Origin: Hyphomicrobium sp.
GTDB lineage: Bacteria > Pseudomonadota > Alphaproteobacteria > Rhizobiales > Hyphomicrobiaceae
Assembly (NCBI GenBank): GCA_016793445.1
Contig: JAEUME010000018.1
Location: forward strand, 1 to 64,000
Direction: 5' to 3'
Length of the DNA stretch: 64,000 bases
Within the stretch, counting starts at the first letter, position 1. The number at the start of each line of letters is the position of its first letter. A program made the position numbers and the translations under genes. Below, piece by piece: positions 25,645-35,152 of this stretch. The notes beneath the pieces were generated by a model. It did not search any database. It was given only the letters and a program-made list of their open reading frames with translations, and was not told the origin of the DNA.

Positions 25645-27987
25645 TCAGCCCTCTGGACCCTGCGGGCCGCCGGCATCGTCGCGGTTTTCCCGTTCGTCGG
25701 TTTTGGCGGGTACCTTGGCGGAGCCCTGCGCGCGCTTGAGATCCTTGTCGATTTGCAGCGCGCTGGCGCCTTCGCCGGTGCGCGCACGATAGATCTGGAT
25801 ATTGGACAGAACCTTGGTGACATACTCGCGCGTCTCGCTGATGGGAATGCGTTCGATCCAGTCGACGGGATCGACGCCCGCACTGCGCGGATCGCCGAAC
25901 TCGCGCACCCACTCGCGCGCGCGGCCGGGCCCGGCGTTGTAGCCTGCAAGCCCCAACACGTAGGAGCCATCGAATTCGTCCATCCGGTCGCCGATATAGG
26001 CGGATGCGATCATGGCGTTATAGGAGGGGTCTTTCAGCAGACGGGGAATGTCACACTTGATCTTGTAGTCGCGGCAGACGTGTTTGGCGGTGACGGTCAT
26101 GACCTGCAGCAGGCCTTTGGCGCCCGCGCCAGATACGGTTGTGGTGTCGAATTCGGTTTCCTGGCGCGCGATGCCGAGCAGGAACGGTAATTCGGGCGGC
26201 GTGCGCAGCGGCGCATAAGCGGGGAACGTGTGGACCGGATACCCGTAGGTGATGAGGTTCTGTCCACGCGCGATGGCCGATTTGGCGATGCGCAGGGACA
26301 TCTGCGTGTCCCCGATCGCCTCCGCCAGATGCGCGATCATGCCGGCTTCCTCTTCCGTGGGCAGGCCGATCCGCAAGGAGGTGAGAAAACCGCGCGTGTA
26401 GTTGCGCGACAGCCCGGCCTTGCGCGCAAGAACAACGGCCTTGACCGCATCGAGATTATTGAAGCGCGCGATCTGCTCAGTGGTCGGCTGCTTAGGGGGC
26501 GTGATGTCGATGCGTGTGCGGCCGGGATCGAGTTTCTTCATGGCCAATAGACCATGGAAAGTATCGATTTCCTTGGCGGCGGCCTGGTAATAGGCGCGTG
26601 CGCCCGCGGTGTCCTTGCGGGCCTCGGCAACGCGGCCAAGCCAATACGCGGCCTTGGCCCGGCTCAGCGGACCATCGGCAGCCTTGGCCATAGCTTCAAA
26701 GTGCCTGACGGCCAGCTCTGGTTTGTTCAGATAACGAAATGCGATCCAGCCGGCCATGAAGGTCTGTTCTTTGAGCGGGTTGACGCTCAAGGGGCCGGCA
26801 TCCTTCGCAAGTTGGTAGGCAAGCTGATATTTGTTGTCCTTTAGCGCGTTGTAGGCGAGCTGGCGGCGTTCGGCCCACCATTCGTCGATCTGGGGAATCT
26901 TCTCAGGGTCGGGCTCGAACCGCATGATGATCTTGGCGGCTTCCTCGGTCTTCCCGGCTTTGCGCAGCAGCTGCGCGCGATGGTAGGCAAGCCCCGTGTC
27001 ATCGGGGTCAGCCGGTAGCGCGGCCATGAGGGTCTTGGCGTTGGCCGCTTTGTTGAACACGGCAAGTCGCGCGATCGCCTTTGCGCGTTCTGGCTCGCTT
27101 AACAACGGAATGACGCGCTTTGCGAACGCGGCGCGATCCTGGCGATTGTCCGCCCAACGGACATCGTCGGTTGTCAGCCAGTCGAAGCGCCACTTGTGAT
27201 CTTTCTGCGTCAGCAGGTCTGAAAACCGCTGGAGAAAACCTGTTTCGAGCGTCGAAGGAATCGAGTACGCGCGCCACGCCTTCGCGGCGAGTTTGCGGGC
27301 TTCATCCTTGTTTGCTTCCGCAAGGTAAGCCGACGCAAGCGCGGCAAGCCCAAGTCCGGTTTCCGGTTCTGCATCCTTGAAAAACTGCTTAATGGAGGCC
27401 GCGCTGCCGCCTTGGGTGAAGAGCTGCTCCTCCATGCGCTGGGTCAGCAGGCTGCGTTCGGGCCACAGCGGATTGGCTTTGAGGAATGCGCGATATTCGG
27501 CGGGCTCTCCGTAGCCGTAGCGCAGGCGAACCCAGTCGAGCAGCTTCAAAGCGACCGGATCAGTGATCTCGGCCTTGAGCTCGATGAAGCGGACCATGTT
27601 GGCCTTGGCGACGGCGGACACCGCTTCCTTGATTCGGGTGGCGTCCTCGACCGAGGGCGTGTAGGCGCGCACCGGGGCCAATGCTGCATCGAGTGCGGCA
27701 ATGTGTGCGGCTTCCTCTTTGAGCCTTACGGGGGCAGGAATTTCCCTGGCTGCCGGCGTAACCGCAGCCACCGCTTGCCCGGCGCTTGCGGCAAAGCCAG
27801 GATGTGCCGCCAGAGTGGCCATGAGGAGAAGCCCTCCGGCAAAGCTCCAGGCTATCCTATGCACAACATTATTTTGTGGCCGAAAGGGCCAGACAGCGCT
27901 CTGCGCGGGTGCGTTAGGCCTGCGGCATGGGCCAGCTTGCAGCGCGCAAGCGTAGCGCCTAATGTCGCGTCGAATTCTCCGGTCCAT
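25645..27987 (-). CDS. Soluble-type lytic murein transglycosylase
   Basis: An Slt70-like peptidoglycan lyase that cleaves MurNAc-GlcNAc bonds in the periplasm. A hydrophobic export segment (VHRIAWSFAGGLLLMATLAA) is followed by a long alpha-superhelical region of TPR-like repeats and a C-terminal goose-lysozyme-like domain. That domain has IARQETEFDTTTVSGAGAKG with its catalytic Glu, then LLQVMTVTAK, and AGYNAGPGRA. ATG 27987 has AGAGG six bases upstream and gives 780 residues; GTG 27864, directly before the hydrophobic stretch, is a credible alternative and would give a classical signal peptide. Confidence 0.92.
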   Translation of the reverse strand: MDRRIRRDIRRYACALQAGPCRRPNAPAQSAVWPFRPQNNVVHRIAWSFAGGLLLMATLAAHPGFAASAGQAVAAVTPAAREIPAPVRLKEEAAHIAALDAALAPVRAYTPSVEDATRIKEAVSAVAKANMVRFIELKAEITDPVALKLLDWVRLRYGYGEPAEYRAFLKANPLWPERSLLTQRMEEQLFTQGGSAASIKQFFKDAEPETGLGLAALASAYLAEANKDEARKLAAKAWRAYSIPSTLETGFLQRFSDLLTQKDHKWRFDWLTTDDVRWADNRQDRAAFAKRVIPLLSEPERAKAIARLAVFNKAANAKTLMAALPADPDDTGLAYHRAQLLRKAGKTEEAAKIIMRFEPDPEKIPQIDEWWAERRQLAYNALKDNKYQLAYQLAKDAGPLSVNPLKEQTFMAGWIAFRYLNKPELAVRHFEAMAKAADGPLSRAKAAYWLGRVAEARKDTAGARAYYQAAAKEIDTFHGLLAMKKLDPGRTRIDITPPKQPTTEQIARFNNLDAVKAVVLARKAGLSRNYTRGFLTSLRIGLPTEEEAGMIAHLAEAIGDTQMSLRIAKSAIARGQNLITYGYPVHTFPAYAPLRTPPELPFLLGIARQETEFDTTTVSGAGAKGLLQVMTVTAKHVCRDYKIKCDIPRLLKDPSYNAMIASAYIGDRMDEFDGSYVLGLAGYNAGPGRAREWVREFGDPRSAGVDPVDWIERIPISETREYVTKVLSNIQIYRARTGEGASALQIDKDLKRAQGSAKVPAKTDERENRDDAGGPQGPEG

Positions 27988-28176
27988 CCTGCACCTCTTA
28001 AGCACCATTAAGCGGCGTGCAGCGGGCTGGCGCAAGCGCTTTGGACGATTTGGTTACAAGCCACCTGCGGCAAGACCATGGCCCGCAGGCCACGCTTCAC
28101 CACGGCGGTCAAATGCGCAATCCGGGAAGACTGATACACCGCCGGCATGCCCGCGCGAAACACGCAAGGTTCGACC

Positions 28177-29070
28177 ATGTTTCAAGGATCCCTCACGGCG
28201 CTCATCACGCCTTTCAGAAACGGCGCACTCGATGAAGCCGCATTTGCCCGAATTGTCGATTGGCAAATTGCGGAGGGTATCCACGGACTGGTTCCCGTCG
28301 GCACGACGGGCGAGAGCCCGACGCTCGATTACGACGAGCACAAGCGGGTCATCGAGATCTGTGTCGAGACCGCCAGGAAGCGGGTGCCCGTCATGGCGGG
28401 GACCGGATCGAACTCGACGGACGAGGCCATTGAGCTGTCGCAATATGCCGAAAAGATCGGTGCCGACGCGGTGCTCATCGTCACGCCGTATTACAATAAG
28501 CCGAACCAGGAAGGGCTGTTTCAGCACTTCAAGGCCATCAACGACGCGATCAACATCCCAATCTACATCTACAACATCCCCGGCCGGTCCGTGGTCGACA
28601 TGTCGGTCGGCACCATGGCGCGCTGCGCGAAGGAGTTGAAGAACGTGGCAGGCGTGAAGGACGCGACCGCCAATCTCGCGCGGCCCTCCCAGCAACGTGC
28701 AGCGTGCGGGGAGAAGTTCTGCCAGCTCTCGGGCGAGGATGGGACCGCGCTTGGCTTCATGGCGCACGGCGGCCGCGGCGTGATCTCGGTTGCCTCCAAC
28801 GTTGCCCCGCGGCTTGTCTCGCAAATGCAGAGCGCGCTGCTCAAGGGCGATTTCAAGACAGGTCTTGCGATGCAGGACCGGCTGATGCCCTTGTTTGAGA
28901 TCATGTTCTGTGAAACCAACCCGGCTCCTGCAAAGTATGCCGTTTCCAGGCTCGGCTTGTGCACGGCGGAGATGCGGCTTCCCATGGTGCCGCTGTCGGA
29001 GCAGAGCAAGAAGGCGATCGACACAGTCTTGAAGGATCTCGGCCTTGTCGAGGCAAAGGCGGCCGAATAA
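28177..29070 (+). CDS. dapA: 4-hydroxy-tetrahydrodipicolinate synthase
   Basis: DapA condenses pyruvate with aspartate semialdehyde, the first step committed to lysine and diaminopimelate. At 297 residues it has the family length. The Schiff-base lysine is Lys 161 (VAGVKDA). VGTTGES at 41-47 holds the catalytic threonines, and Tyr 132 with the following NIPGR completes the proton relay and substrate site. ATG 28177 has AAGG upstream; the frame opens earlier at 28147. smpB follows after 58 bases. The upstream transglycosylase is divergent, linking murein synthesis and turnover by position only. Confidence 0.97.
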   Translation: MFQGSLTALITPFRNGALDEAAFARIVDWQIAEGIHGLVPVGTTGESPTLDYDEHKRVIEICVETARKRVPVMAGTGSNSTDEAIELSQYAEKIGADAVLIVTPYYNKPNQEGLFQHFKAINDAINIPIYIYNIPGRSVVDMSVGTMARCAKELKNVAGVKDATANLARPSQQRAACGEKFCQLSGEDGTALGFMAHGGRGVISVASNVAPRLVSQMQSALLKGDFKTGLAMQDRLMPLFEIMFCETNPAPAKYAVSRLGLCTAEMRLPMVPLSEQSKKAIDTVLKDLGLVEAKAAE

Positions 29071-29128
29071 CCGTCAGTCCGTCTGTGGCGGAACACGACG
29101 GCCGGAGTTCTGGAGCAACAACACCTAA

Positions 29129-29602
29129 ATGGCCTCCAAAAGAGACGACGGATCGACGCTCGTTGCCGAAAACCGCAAGGCGCGCCACGAATACTTCATC
29201 ACCGATAGCTGGGAGGCGGGCGTCGCGCTGCTGGGTTCGGAGGTGAAGTCTCTGCGCGTGGGACAGTCGAACATCACCGAGAGTTACGCCTCCTTCGAGG
29301 ACGGCGGGCTGTGGCTCATCAACGCGTACATCGCCGAATACAAGGGCGCTGCACTGTTCCAGCATGAGCCCCGGCGCAAACGCAAACTCTTGCTGCATGC
29401 AGGCGAGCTCAAGAAGATGAAGCTCGCCATCGAGCGCAAAGGCATGACGCTGGTGCCTCTGGAGCTTTATTTCAACGCCAAGGGTATCGCCAAGCTCAAG
29501 ATCGGCTTGGCCGAAGGCAAGAAGCTGCACGACAAGCGCGAAGATGCCGCCAAGCGAGACTGGGATCGCCAGAGGGCGCGGTTAATGCGAGAGAAGGGCT
29601 GA
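29129..29602 (+). CDS. smpB: SsrA-binding protein
   Basis: SmpB binds tmRNA and brings it to stalled ribosomes for trans-translation. The 157-residue product shows the conserved N-terminal [26 protein letters not shown] and NAYIAEY blocks. The basic, helical C-terminal tail ([27 protein letters not shown] region) folds in the mRNA channel. The dapA - smpB order is common in alphaproteobacteria. No ssrA gene was found in the window. Confidence 0.97.
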   Translation: MASKRDDGSTLVAENRKARHEYFITDSWEAGVALLGSEVKSLRVGQSNITESYASFEDGGLWLINAYIAEYKGAALFQHEPRRKRKLLLHAGELKKMKLAIERKGMTLVPLELYFNAKGIAKLKIGLAEGKKLHDKREDAAKRDWDRQRARLMREKG

Positions 29603-29689
29603 TGGCGGCATCCGAGCCAAACCTGCATGTGGTCAACTGGTCGGCACTCCCCGTGCCGGAGGATGATAGAATGTCATCGAGGTTCTCGC

Positions 29690-30244
29690 GTGGCTAAGAC
29701 AGAATCCAAAGTGACCAAGTCGCCTGTACCTCAGGACGATGGCGCGGCAAGGCACATCATTCCCGGCACGCGGCTTCCTGATGTGGCGCTTGTTGCGACG
29801 CGCGGTGCGCCTGTCAATCTCGCGCGCTATCAGGAACGTGCGATCATCTTTGTCTATCCCTTCACCGGGACACCGGGCGAACCAAATCCGCCCTCTTGGG
29901 ATGAAATCCCGGGAGCCCACGGCTCGACGCCGGAAGCGGAAGGTTTTCGCGATTGCTACGCGGCCTTCCAGGTGCGCGGTTACGAGATCTTCGGGGTAAG
30001 TGCGCAGACGAGTGTGGCGCAACGCGCCTTCGCCATGCGTACAGGGCTGCCCTATCTGTTGTTGAGCGACGAGCACCTGGCGTTCGCCGATGCGCTCGAA
30101 CTGCCGCGTTTTGAAACCGGGGGCGCGACGTATCTGAAGCGCCTGACGCTGGTGGTGCGCGATGGCGTGATCTACCGCTGCATCTACCCCGTGCATCCAC
30201 CCGGCACGCACGCCGCGGCGTTGCTGGCGGAACTGTCGGGCTAA
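29690..30244 (+). CDS. Peroxiredoxin-fold protein lacking the peroxidatic cysteine
   Basis: A 184-residue AhpC/TSA-type thioredoxin-fold protein. The active-site loop aligns with the family as YPFTGTPG ... IPGAHGSTPEAEGFRD. Peroxiredoxins of this group normally have Cys at the position of Ser 79 (GCTP) and usually a second Cys five residues on, here Glu 84. A lone Cys 89 follows in FRDCY. The rest (VFGVSAQTS-like, LLSD, LKRLTLVVRDG) is conserved, so the fold is kept. The serine is encoded as TCG. GTG 29690 has GAGG upstream; the frame opens at 29627. It is unlikely to be an ordinary peroxidase. Confidence 0.82.
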   Translation: MAKTESKVTKSPVPQDDGAARHIIPGTRLPDVALVATRGAPVNLARYQERAIIFVYPFTGTPGEPNPPSWDEIPGAHGSTPEAEGFRDCYAAFQVRGYEIFGVSAQTSVAQRAFAMRTGLPYLLLSDEHLAFADALELPRFETGGATYLKRLTLVVRDGVIYRCIYPVHPPGTHAAALLAELSG

Positions 30245-30265
30245 GCAGGCCGTCGTTGTGGGTAC

Positions 30266-30360
30266 TGTTATTCCAGGCCCGCGCACGCCAATCTTGTCAT
30301 CCCAGGCAAGCGAGACCGGATGAATCCGGCTGCAGCGCCGGCCCGGGACCCCAGCAGAAA
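30266..30360. repeat. Possible dispersed intergenic repeat
   Basis: The spacer holds GTCATCCCAGGCAAGCG, then a short GCCGGAT/ATCCGGC hairpin (CCGGATGAATCCGG) and CCCGGGACCC. This resembles the TCATCCC...CCGGGA elements scattered through many Rhizobiales genomes. Only one copy is in this window, so the assignment is by resemblance. Confidence 0.3.
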
Positions 30361-30365
30361 CCCGT

Positions 30366-31070
30366 CTAGCTCTTGGCCGCGTCGATCTCACGCCGGATCG
30401 CGGCAAAAACTGACCGGAACATATCCGCGGTCAGGCGCCCGGTGTTGGTGTTGTAACGCGAGCAATGGAAGCTGTCGTAGAGCGCGCGCCCGCCCTCAAG
30501 GGGATGGCGCGCGCCGTGAGCGAAGGGGTAGTGCGCCTTTCTCAAGCCCAAGGCGGCAAGCGTCTGGTCGTGGGCGATGCGCCCCAAAGCCAGCAGCACG
30601 GTGAGGCGCGGCAGAGCGGAGAGCCGTGCGGAGAAGTACGCACGGCACGTTGCAATTTCGGCTGGCGTCGGCTTGTTTTCCGGCGGGGCGCAGCGCACCG
30701 CGTTGGTGATCATGGCGTCGCGTAATTCCAGGCCGTCGTGGGGGTCTGCTTTGTAAATGCCTTGCGCAAAGCCAAACTCCAACAGCGTTTGATAGAGCAA
30801 CTCGCCGGCGTAGTCGCCGGTGAAGGGGCGTCCTGTGCGGTTCGCGCCTGATCGCCCCGGTGCAAGCCCGACGACGAGCAGTCGCGCATTCTGGTCGCCA
30901 AAGGACGGCACCGCGCCATTGAACCATGATGGTTCGGCTTTGGCGTTTGCCGCCCGATAGGCAACCAAGCGCGGGCACAACGGACATTCAGCGGGCGCTT
31001 CCGCTGGTGCGCCCTGCACTGACAGGCGGGTGGGATCAGCGGCTGAGCGGCGTTCGGGCGTGCGGTTCAT
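30366..31070 (-). CDS. Uracil-DNA glycosylase, family 5 (UdgB) type
   Basis: The 234-residue product removes uracil, and in this family other deaminated bases, from DNA to start base excision repair. It has CPLCPRL, two of the cysteines expected to bind a 4Fe-4S cluster, and motif A as GLAPGRSGANRTGRPFTGDYAG, whose GANRTGR is typical of family 5. NAVRCAPPENKPTPAE, LALGRIAH and the C-terminal motif HCSRYNTNTGRLT follow. ATG 31070 was chosen because residues before it are unlike the family; no strong ribosome-binding site was seen. Confidence 0.9.
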   Translation of the reverse strand: MNRTPERRSAADPTRLSVQGAPAEAPAECPLCPRLVAYRAANAKAEPSWFNGAVPSFGDQNARLLVVGLAPGRSGANRTGRPFTGDYAGELLYQTLLEFGFAQGIYKADPHDGLELRDAMITNAVRCAPPENKPTPAEIATCRAYFSARLSALPRLTVLLALGRIAHDQTLAALGLRKAHYPFAHGARHPLEGGRALYDSFHCSRYNTNTGRLTADMFRSVFAAIRREIDAAKS

Positions 31071-31254
31071 TGTCGAGACAGATGTCGAATGCAGCGGTTG
31101 CGATGGATGCAGCACGGCATGTGTCTACCCCACAGGACGCTCCCGCACAAAGACGACGTGACAGGCGCGGGCACGCAAGCTTGTCACCAATAAAACAACG
31201 CCGCGATCCTTTCGGACCGCGACGTCAGTCCCACGGGGGGAGTGGGCAGTGAAA

Positions 31255-31881
31255 TCAGACCTCTTCGGAGAGGTCGTCATCGTGGAAACTCTCGCGCATC
31301 CCATGGTTGCCTCGCGGCGGAGGGGTGCGCATGTCGCGCTGGGGACGGCCGCCCGGATCACGGCAGATCTGCGTCTCAAGATCCGCAAGATCGATGAACT
31401 GGTCGGCTTGGCGGCGTAATTCGTCGGCGACCATGGGAGGTTGGGTCTGCAGCGTGGAAACGATGGAAACGCGTTTGCCCTTCTGCTGAAGCGCGCTGAC
31501 GAGCGAACGAAAATCGCCATCTCCGGAGAACAGAACGATGTGATCGAGAGCATCGGACAAGCGCATGGCATCCACCGCCAGTTCGATGTCCATGTTGCCC
31601 TTGACCTTACGGCGGCCGGTGCTGTCGGTGAATTCCTTGGTCGGCTTGGTGACCATAGTGAAACCATTATAGTCGAGCCAGTCGATCAAGGGACGGATCG
31701 ATGAATACTCCTGCTCCTCGGCAAGCGCTGTGTAATACAGCGCGCGCACGAGTTGGCCTTTGCTGCGAAAGAAAGCGAGAAGGCGCTTGTAGTCGATATC
31801 GAAACCGAGGGATTTCGCCGTCGCGTAAAGATTGGCGCCGTCAATAAAGAGCGCGATGCGCTCGGAGCTATAGAAGTGCAT
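31255..31881 (-). CDS. NYN domain protein, LabA/DUF88 type
   Basis: A 208-residue protein with the NYN (PIN-like) nuclease fold. Acidic motifs are in place: ALFIDGANLY near 10-19, KGNMDIELAVDAM near 95-107 and LFSGDGDFRSLV near 117-128. Families of this type are predicted or shown RNases. After the domain (about 170) comes an Arg/Pro-rich, low-complexity tail. There is no signal peptide. It stands alone, divergent from rpoZ. Confidence 0.88.
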   Translation of the reverse strand: MHFYSSERIALFIDGANLYATAKSLGFDIDYKRLLAFFRSKGQLVRALYYTALAEEQEYSSIRPLIDWLDYNGFTMVTKPTKEFTDSTGRRKVKGNMDIELAVDAMRLSDALDHIVLFSGDGDFRSLVSALQQKGKRVSIVSTLQTQPPMVADELRRQADQFIDLADLETQICRDPGGRPQRDMRTPPPRGNHGMRESFHDDDLSEEV

Positions 31882-32330
31882 GAACCATACCTATGGTCAG
31901 GTGGCGCGTTTGAAAAGGACCAGCCCCAATGCGGTCCCTGACTTTGACAGGCTCCCTCACCCGGCCGGCGGCACGAGAGTCAAAATCCGTCAGAACTATT
32001 TATGCGTCTCAAGATATACCGAGAGAACCCCTCCAGCGACATAACAGAATTGTGTCAAGCGACATAAATTTCTGATAAAATTGGCAAATTGCCACCAGTT
32101 CAAGGACTTAGTCAGCATAACCCGCATTTTTGAAGCATCATGCCGGTCCTTGCCAAAGCACCTCTCGCGTGCGATAAGATCGCCTGACAAGATCTGGAGT
32201 TTAACGCCGCGCGGTCGAAAGATCGCATGTCGGCGCTTTTTTGCGTCAGAAAGTCGGGTGGATAGGGGCCGGCTTCCGGCGCACATCACCCTCAACGGCA
32301 AGACCCCTTCAACAGCAAGGATGACACGCC
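31882..32330. other. AT-rich divergent promoter region between NYN gene and rpoZ
   Basis: No gene. The stretch 31990-32100 is markedly AT-rich and contains GCGACATAA twice (about 32037 and 32060) with TTGTGT and TGATAA-like boxes at 32050-32078. Promoters for rpoZ and the NYN gene must lie here, but no single pair of boxes is convincing. Confidence 0.5.
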
Positions 32331-32783
32331 ATGGCACGCGTCACCGTCGAAGATTGCGTCGACAAGATTCCCAACCGTTTCGAACTCGTTCTCCTGGCCG
32401 CCCATCGCGCCCGATCCATTGCCAACGGCAGCTCCATCACAATCCAGCCGGACGATGACAAGAACCCGGTCATCGCGCTCCGCGAGATCGCCGAGCGCAC
32501 CATTTCGCCCGACGACATGAAGGAAGGCCTCATCAACTCGATCCAGAAGAACACCGAGGTCGATGAGCCCGAAGCGGTGGCCGCACCCCTGCTGCCTGCC
32601 GAGAGGCGCGGACCGATGCTGGGCCGTGACGACACCTCGAGCGACACCCAGGTCGACGTGATGACCGAAGAGCAGCTGCTGCGCGGCCTGGAAAGTATGA
32701 CGCCATTGGAGCCGTCGGCCAACATCGGCTCGGGCAGCGGCCCGCGCGAACGTGACCGCGATCCCCGCGATCGCGGCCGGTAA
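32331..32783 (+). CDS. rpoZ: RNA polymerase omega subunit
   Basis: Omega assists assembly of the beta-prime subunit into RNA polymerase and forms part of a ppGpp site. The 150-residue product begins [24 protein letters not shown] and continues [10 protein letters not shown] and [13 protein letters not shown], the conserved core. The C-terminal extension beyond about 80 residues is acidic then Arg/Asp-rich, as usual in alphaproteobacteria. It sits directly before the (p)ppGpp enzyme gene with a terminator between them. Confidence 0.96.
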   Translation: MARVTVEDCVDKIPNRFELVLLAAHRARSIANGSSITIQPDDDKNPVIALREIAERTISPDDMKEGLINSIQKNTEVDEPEAVAAPLLPAERRGPMLGRDDTSSDTQVDVMTEEQLLRGLESMTPLEPSANIGSGSGPRERDRDPRDRGR

Positions 32784-32813
32784 AACGGACGAGCGCGGTC
32801 GTGAGAGAATTAT

Positions 32814-32845
32814 CGAAAGGGCGCGACTTCCGCGCCCTTTCGTTT
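32814..32845 (+). terminator. Intrinsic terminator after rpoZ
   Basis: CGAAAGGGCGCG (32814-32825) pairs perfectly over 12 bp with CGCGCCCTTTCG (32831-32842) around a five-base loop, followed by TTT. It lies 31 bases after the rpoZ stop and separates it from the rsh gene. Confidence 0.75.
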
Positions 32846-32898
32846 ATGCCGGGCAATCGGTTAGGCTCTAGGTCCGCTTCCAAGGAGAGCGGCCGGCA

Positions 32899-35130
32899 AT
32901 GATGCGGCAATACGAACTCGTCGAGCGAGTTCTCAAATATGATCCCAAGGCGGATGAAGCGCTGCTCAACCGCGCCTATGTCTATGCCATGAAGGCCCAC
33001 GGTAACCAGAAGCGGGCTTCTGGCGCGCCGTATTTCTCTCACCCCCTCGAAGTTGCCGCTATCCTGACCGAGCTGAAACTCGACGACGCAACCGTCGCGA
33101 CCGCGCTGCTGCACGACGTGATCGAGGATACGGACGCAACGCGCGCCGAAATCGACCAGATGTTCGGGCCCGAGATCGGCGGGCTCGTGGACGGCCTCAC
33201 CAAGATCAAGCGGCTCGATCTCGTCTCAAAGAAAGCCGAGCAGGCGGAGAACTTCCGCAAACTCCTGATCGCCATTTCCAGCGACATCCGCGTGCTGCTG
33301 GTCAAGCTTGCGGACCGGCTTCACAACATGCGCACGCTGGAGCACATGAAGCCCGAAAGCCGCCAGCGCAATTCCGAGGAGACACTCGACATCTATGCGC
33401 CGCTCGCCGGCCTCATGGGCATGCAGACGCTGCGCGAGGAACTGGAGGATCACGCCTTCCGTTGGCTGCACCCGGATGCTTATGAGGCGGTGAGGGAGAA
33501 GCTCGACGACTTGCGCGCGCGCAACAAGGGTTTGGTGGAGGAGATTCGCCAAGCCCTCGCCCGCAAGTTCGCCGACGCGGGGATCAAGGCCGAAACGGCG
33601 GGCCGGGAGAAGAAACCCTACTCCATCTGGAGCAAGATGGAGCACAAGCAGATCAGCCTGGAGCAGCTGTCGGACATTTTCGCGTTTCGCGTGATCGTCG
33701 AGTCGATCGACGATTGCTACCGGGCTCTTGGCATCGTGCACACGACCTGGAGCACTGTGCCGGGCCGCTTCAAGGACTATATCTCCGCGCCCAAGCGCAA
33801 CAACTATCAATCGATCCACACAACGGTTTACGGTCCCAGCCATCAGCGCGTCGAGCTGCAGATCCGCACCCGTGAGATGCACCGCGTGGCCGAGCTCGGC
33901 ATTGCCGCGCACGCTCTCTACAAAGAGGCGGTCCGGACGGCCGCGGGCAGCAAGCGCGCAAACGGCCAGGACGGAACCGTTCCCGTTGACGACTACGGGC
34001 CATACGGCCATCTGCGCGCCATGATCAAAACGGTACTTCAGGCGGACAACCCGGAGGAGTTTCTGGAGCACACGAAGCTCGAATTGTTCCACGACCAGGT
34101 GTTCTGCTTCACGCCTAAGGGCCGCCTGATCGCGCTGCCGCGCGGAGCGACGCCGCTCGATTTCGCGTACGCCGTGCATACCGATATCGGCAACGAGGCC
34201 GTCGCCGCGTTCATCAACGGCCGCCATGTGCCGATCGACACGCGCCTACGCAACGGCGACGAGGTCGTGATCGAAACGTCCAAGACCCATGTGCGCCCTG
34301 CCCAATGGGAGGCGTTCGCCGTGACCGGGCGTGCCCGCGCCGCTATCCGGCGCGCCGCGCGCGAGGCGCAGCGCAAACGCTATGTCGCGCTCGGGCGCCA
34401 ACTGCTGGTCGCCGCGATGGCGAACGCCAAACTGACCTACTCGGACGACAAGTTGAAAGCGGTCCTGCCCAAGCTCAACGCCAAGACACTCGATGATGCT
34501 CTGGCCGCGGCGGGACGCAACGAGGGCGCGTTGGATGAGGCCCTGAAGCATCTCATTCCGGCCATGGGAAATGGCGAGGAGAGCTACAAGCCAACGCGCA
34601 AATTCGGCCGCGCCAAGGGGGAGGACGGCTGGTTCAACATCGATAAGGTCATGAGCCTCAAGTTCCGGGCGGGAGAACACGACGCCATGAGAGTTCTCTC
34701 GGCGGGCGGCAGCGAGAATGTCCCCGTGCAGTTCGAGCCGGGCGGTGCTGTTCCTGGCGATCGCATCGTCGGTGTGCTGAGCCCGGGCGTGGGCATCCGG
34801 ATTTTCCAGATCCATTCCCCGCGCCTTAAGGAATTCGAGCACGAGGGTTGGATCGACGTGACGTGGGATGTGGACCCCGCGCGTCCGGAGCGCTTTCCCG
34901 CCCATTTGTCGGTGACGGCCGTTAACGCTCCTGGGTCGCTGGCGGAAATTGCCGCAGTGATCGGCACGACGGGAGGTAATATTGAGAATCTTAAGATGGT
35001 GCGGAAGGCGGCTGATTTCACTGAATTGAGCATTCTGATCGAGGTCTTTGACCTTGTTCACCTCAATAGAATCATTGCCGGATTACGCGCCAAACCGATC
35101 GTTTCCAAGGTGGAACGGCTGTTTGAATAA
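32899..35130 (+). CDS. rsh: Bifunctional (p)ppGpp synthetase/hydrolase
   Basis: The single long Rsh enzyme makes and degrades the alarmone (p)ppGpp in the stringent response. The 743 residues run in order: HD hydrolase domain (His 48, His 72-Asp 73 in LLHDVIEDT), synthetase domain with YSIWSKMEHK and RVIVESIDDCYRALG (about 235-350), TGS domain starting near 400 (VFCFTPKGRLIALPRGATPLDFAY), a helical region, and a C-terminal ACT domain (about 670-743). The intact HD pair indicates an active hydrolase. AGGAG lies 11 bases before ATG 32899; ATG 32902 is also possible. Confidence 0.96.
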   Translation: MMRQYELVERVLKYDPKADEALLNRAYVYAMKAHGNQKRASGAPYFSHPLEVAAILTELKLDDATVATALLHDVIEDTDATRAEIDQMFGPEIGGLVDGLTKIKRLDLVSKKAEQAENFRKLLIAISSDIRVLLVKLADRLHNMRTLEHMKPESRQRNSEETLDIYAPLAGLMGMQTLREELEDHAFRWLHPDAYEAVREKLDDLRARNKGLVEEIRQALARKFADAGIKAETAGREKKPYSIWSKMEHKQISLEQLSDIFAFRVIVESIDDCYRALGIVHTTWSTVPGRFKDYISAPKRNNYQSIHTTVYGPSHQRVELQIRTREMHRVAELGIAAHALYKEAVRTAAGSKRANGQDGTVPVDDYGPYGHLRAMIKTVLQADNPEEFLEHTKLELFHDQVFCFTPKGRLIALPRGATPLDFAYAVHTDIGNEAVAAFINGRHVPIDTRLRNGDEVVIETSKTHVRPAQWEAFAVTGRARAAIRRAAREAQRKRYVALGRQLLVAAMANAKLTYSDDKLKAVLPKLNAKTLDDALAAAGRNEGALDEALKHLIPAMGNGEESYKPTRKFGRAKGEDGWFNIDKVMSLKFRAGEHDAMRVLSAGGSENVPVQFEPGGAVPGDRIVGVLSPGVGIRIFQIHSPRLKEFEHEGWIDVTWDVDPARPERFPAHLSVTAVNAPGSLAEIAAVIGTTGGNIENLKMVRKAADFTELSILIEVFDLVHLNRIIAGLRAKPIVSKVERLFE

Positions 35131-35152
35131 GCTATAGTACGAAGGGGGAAGG

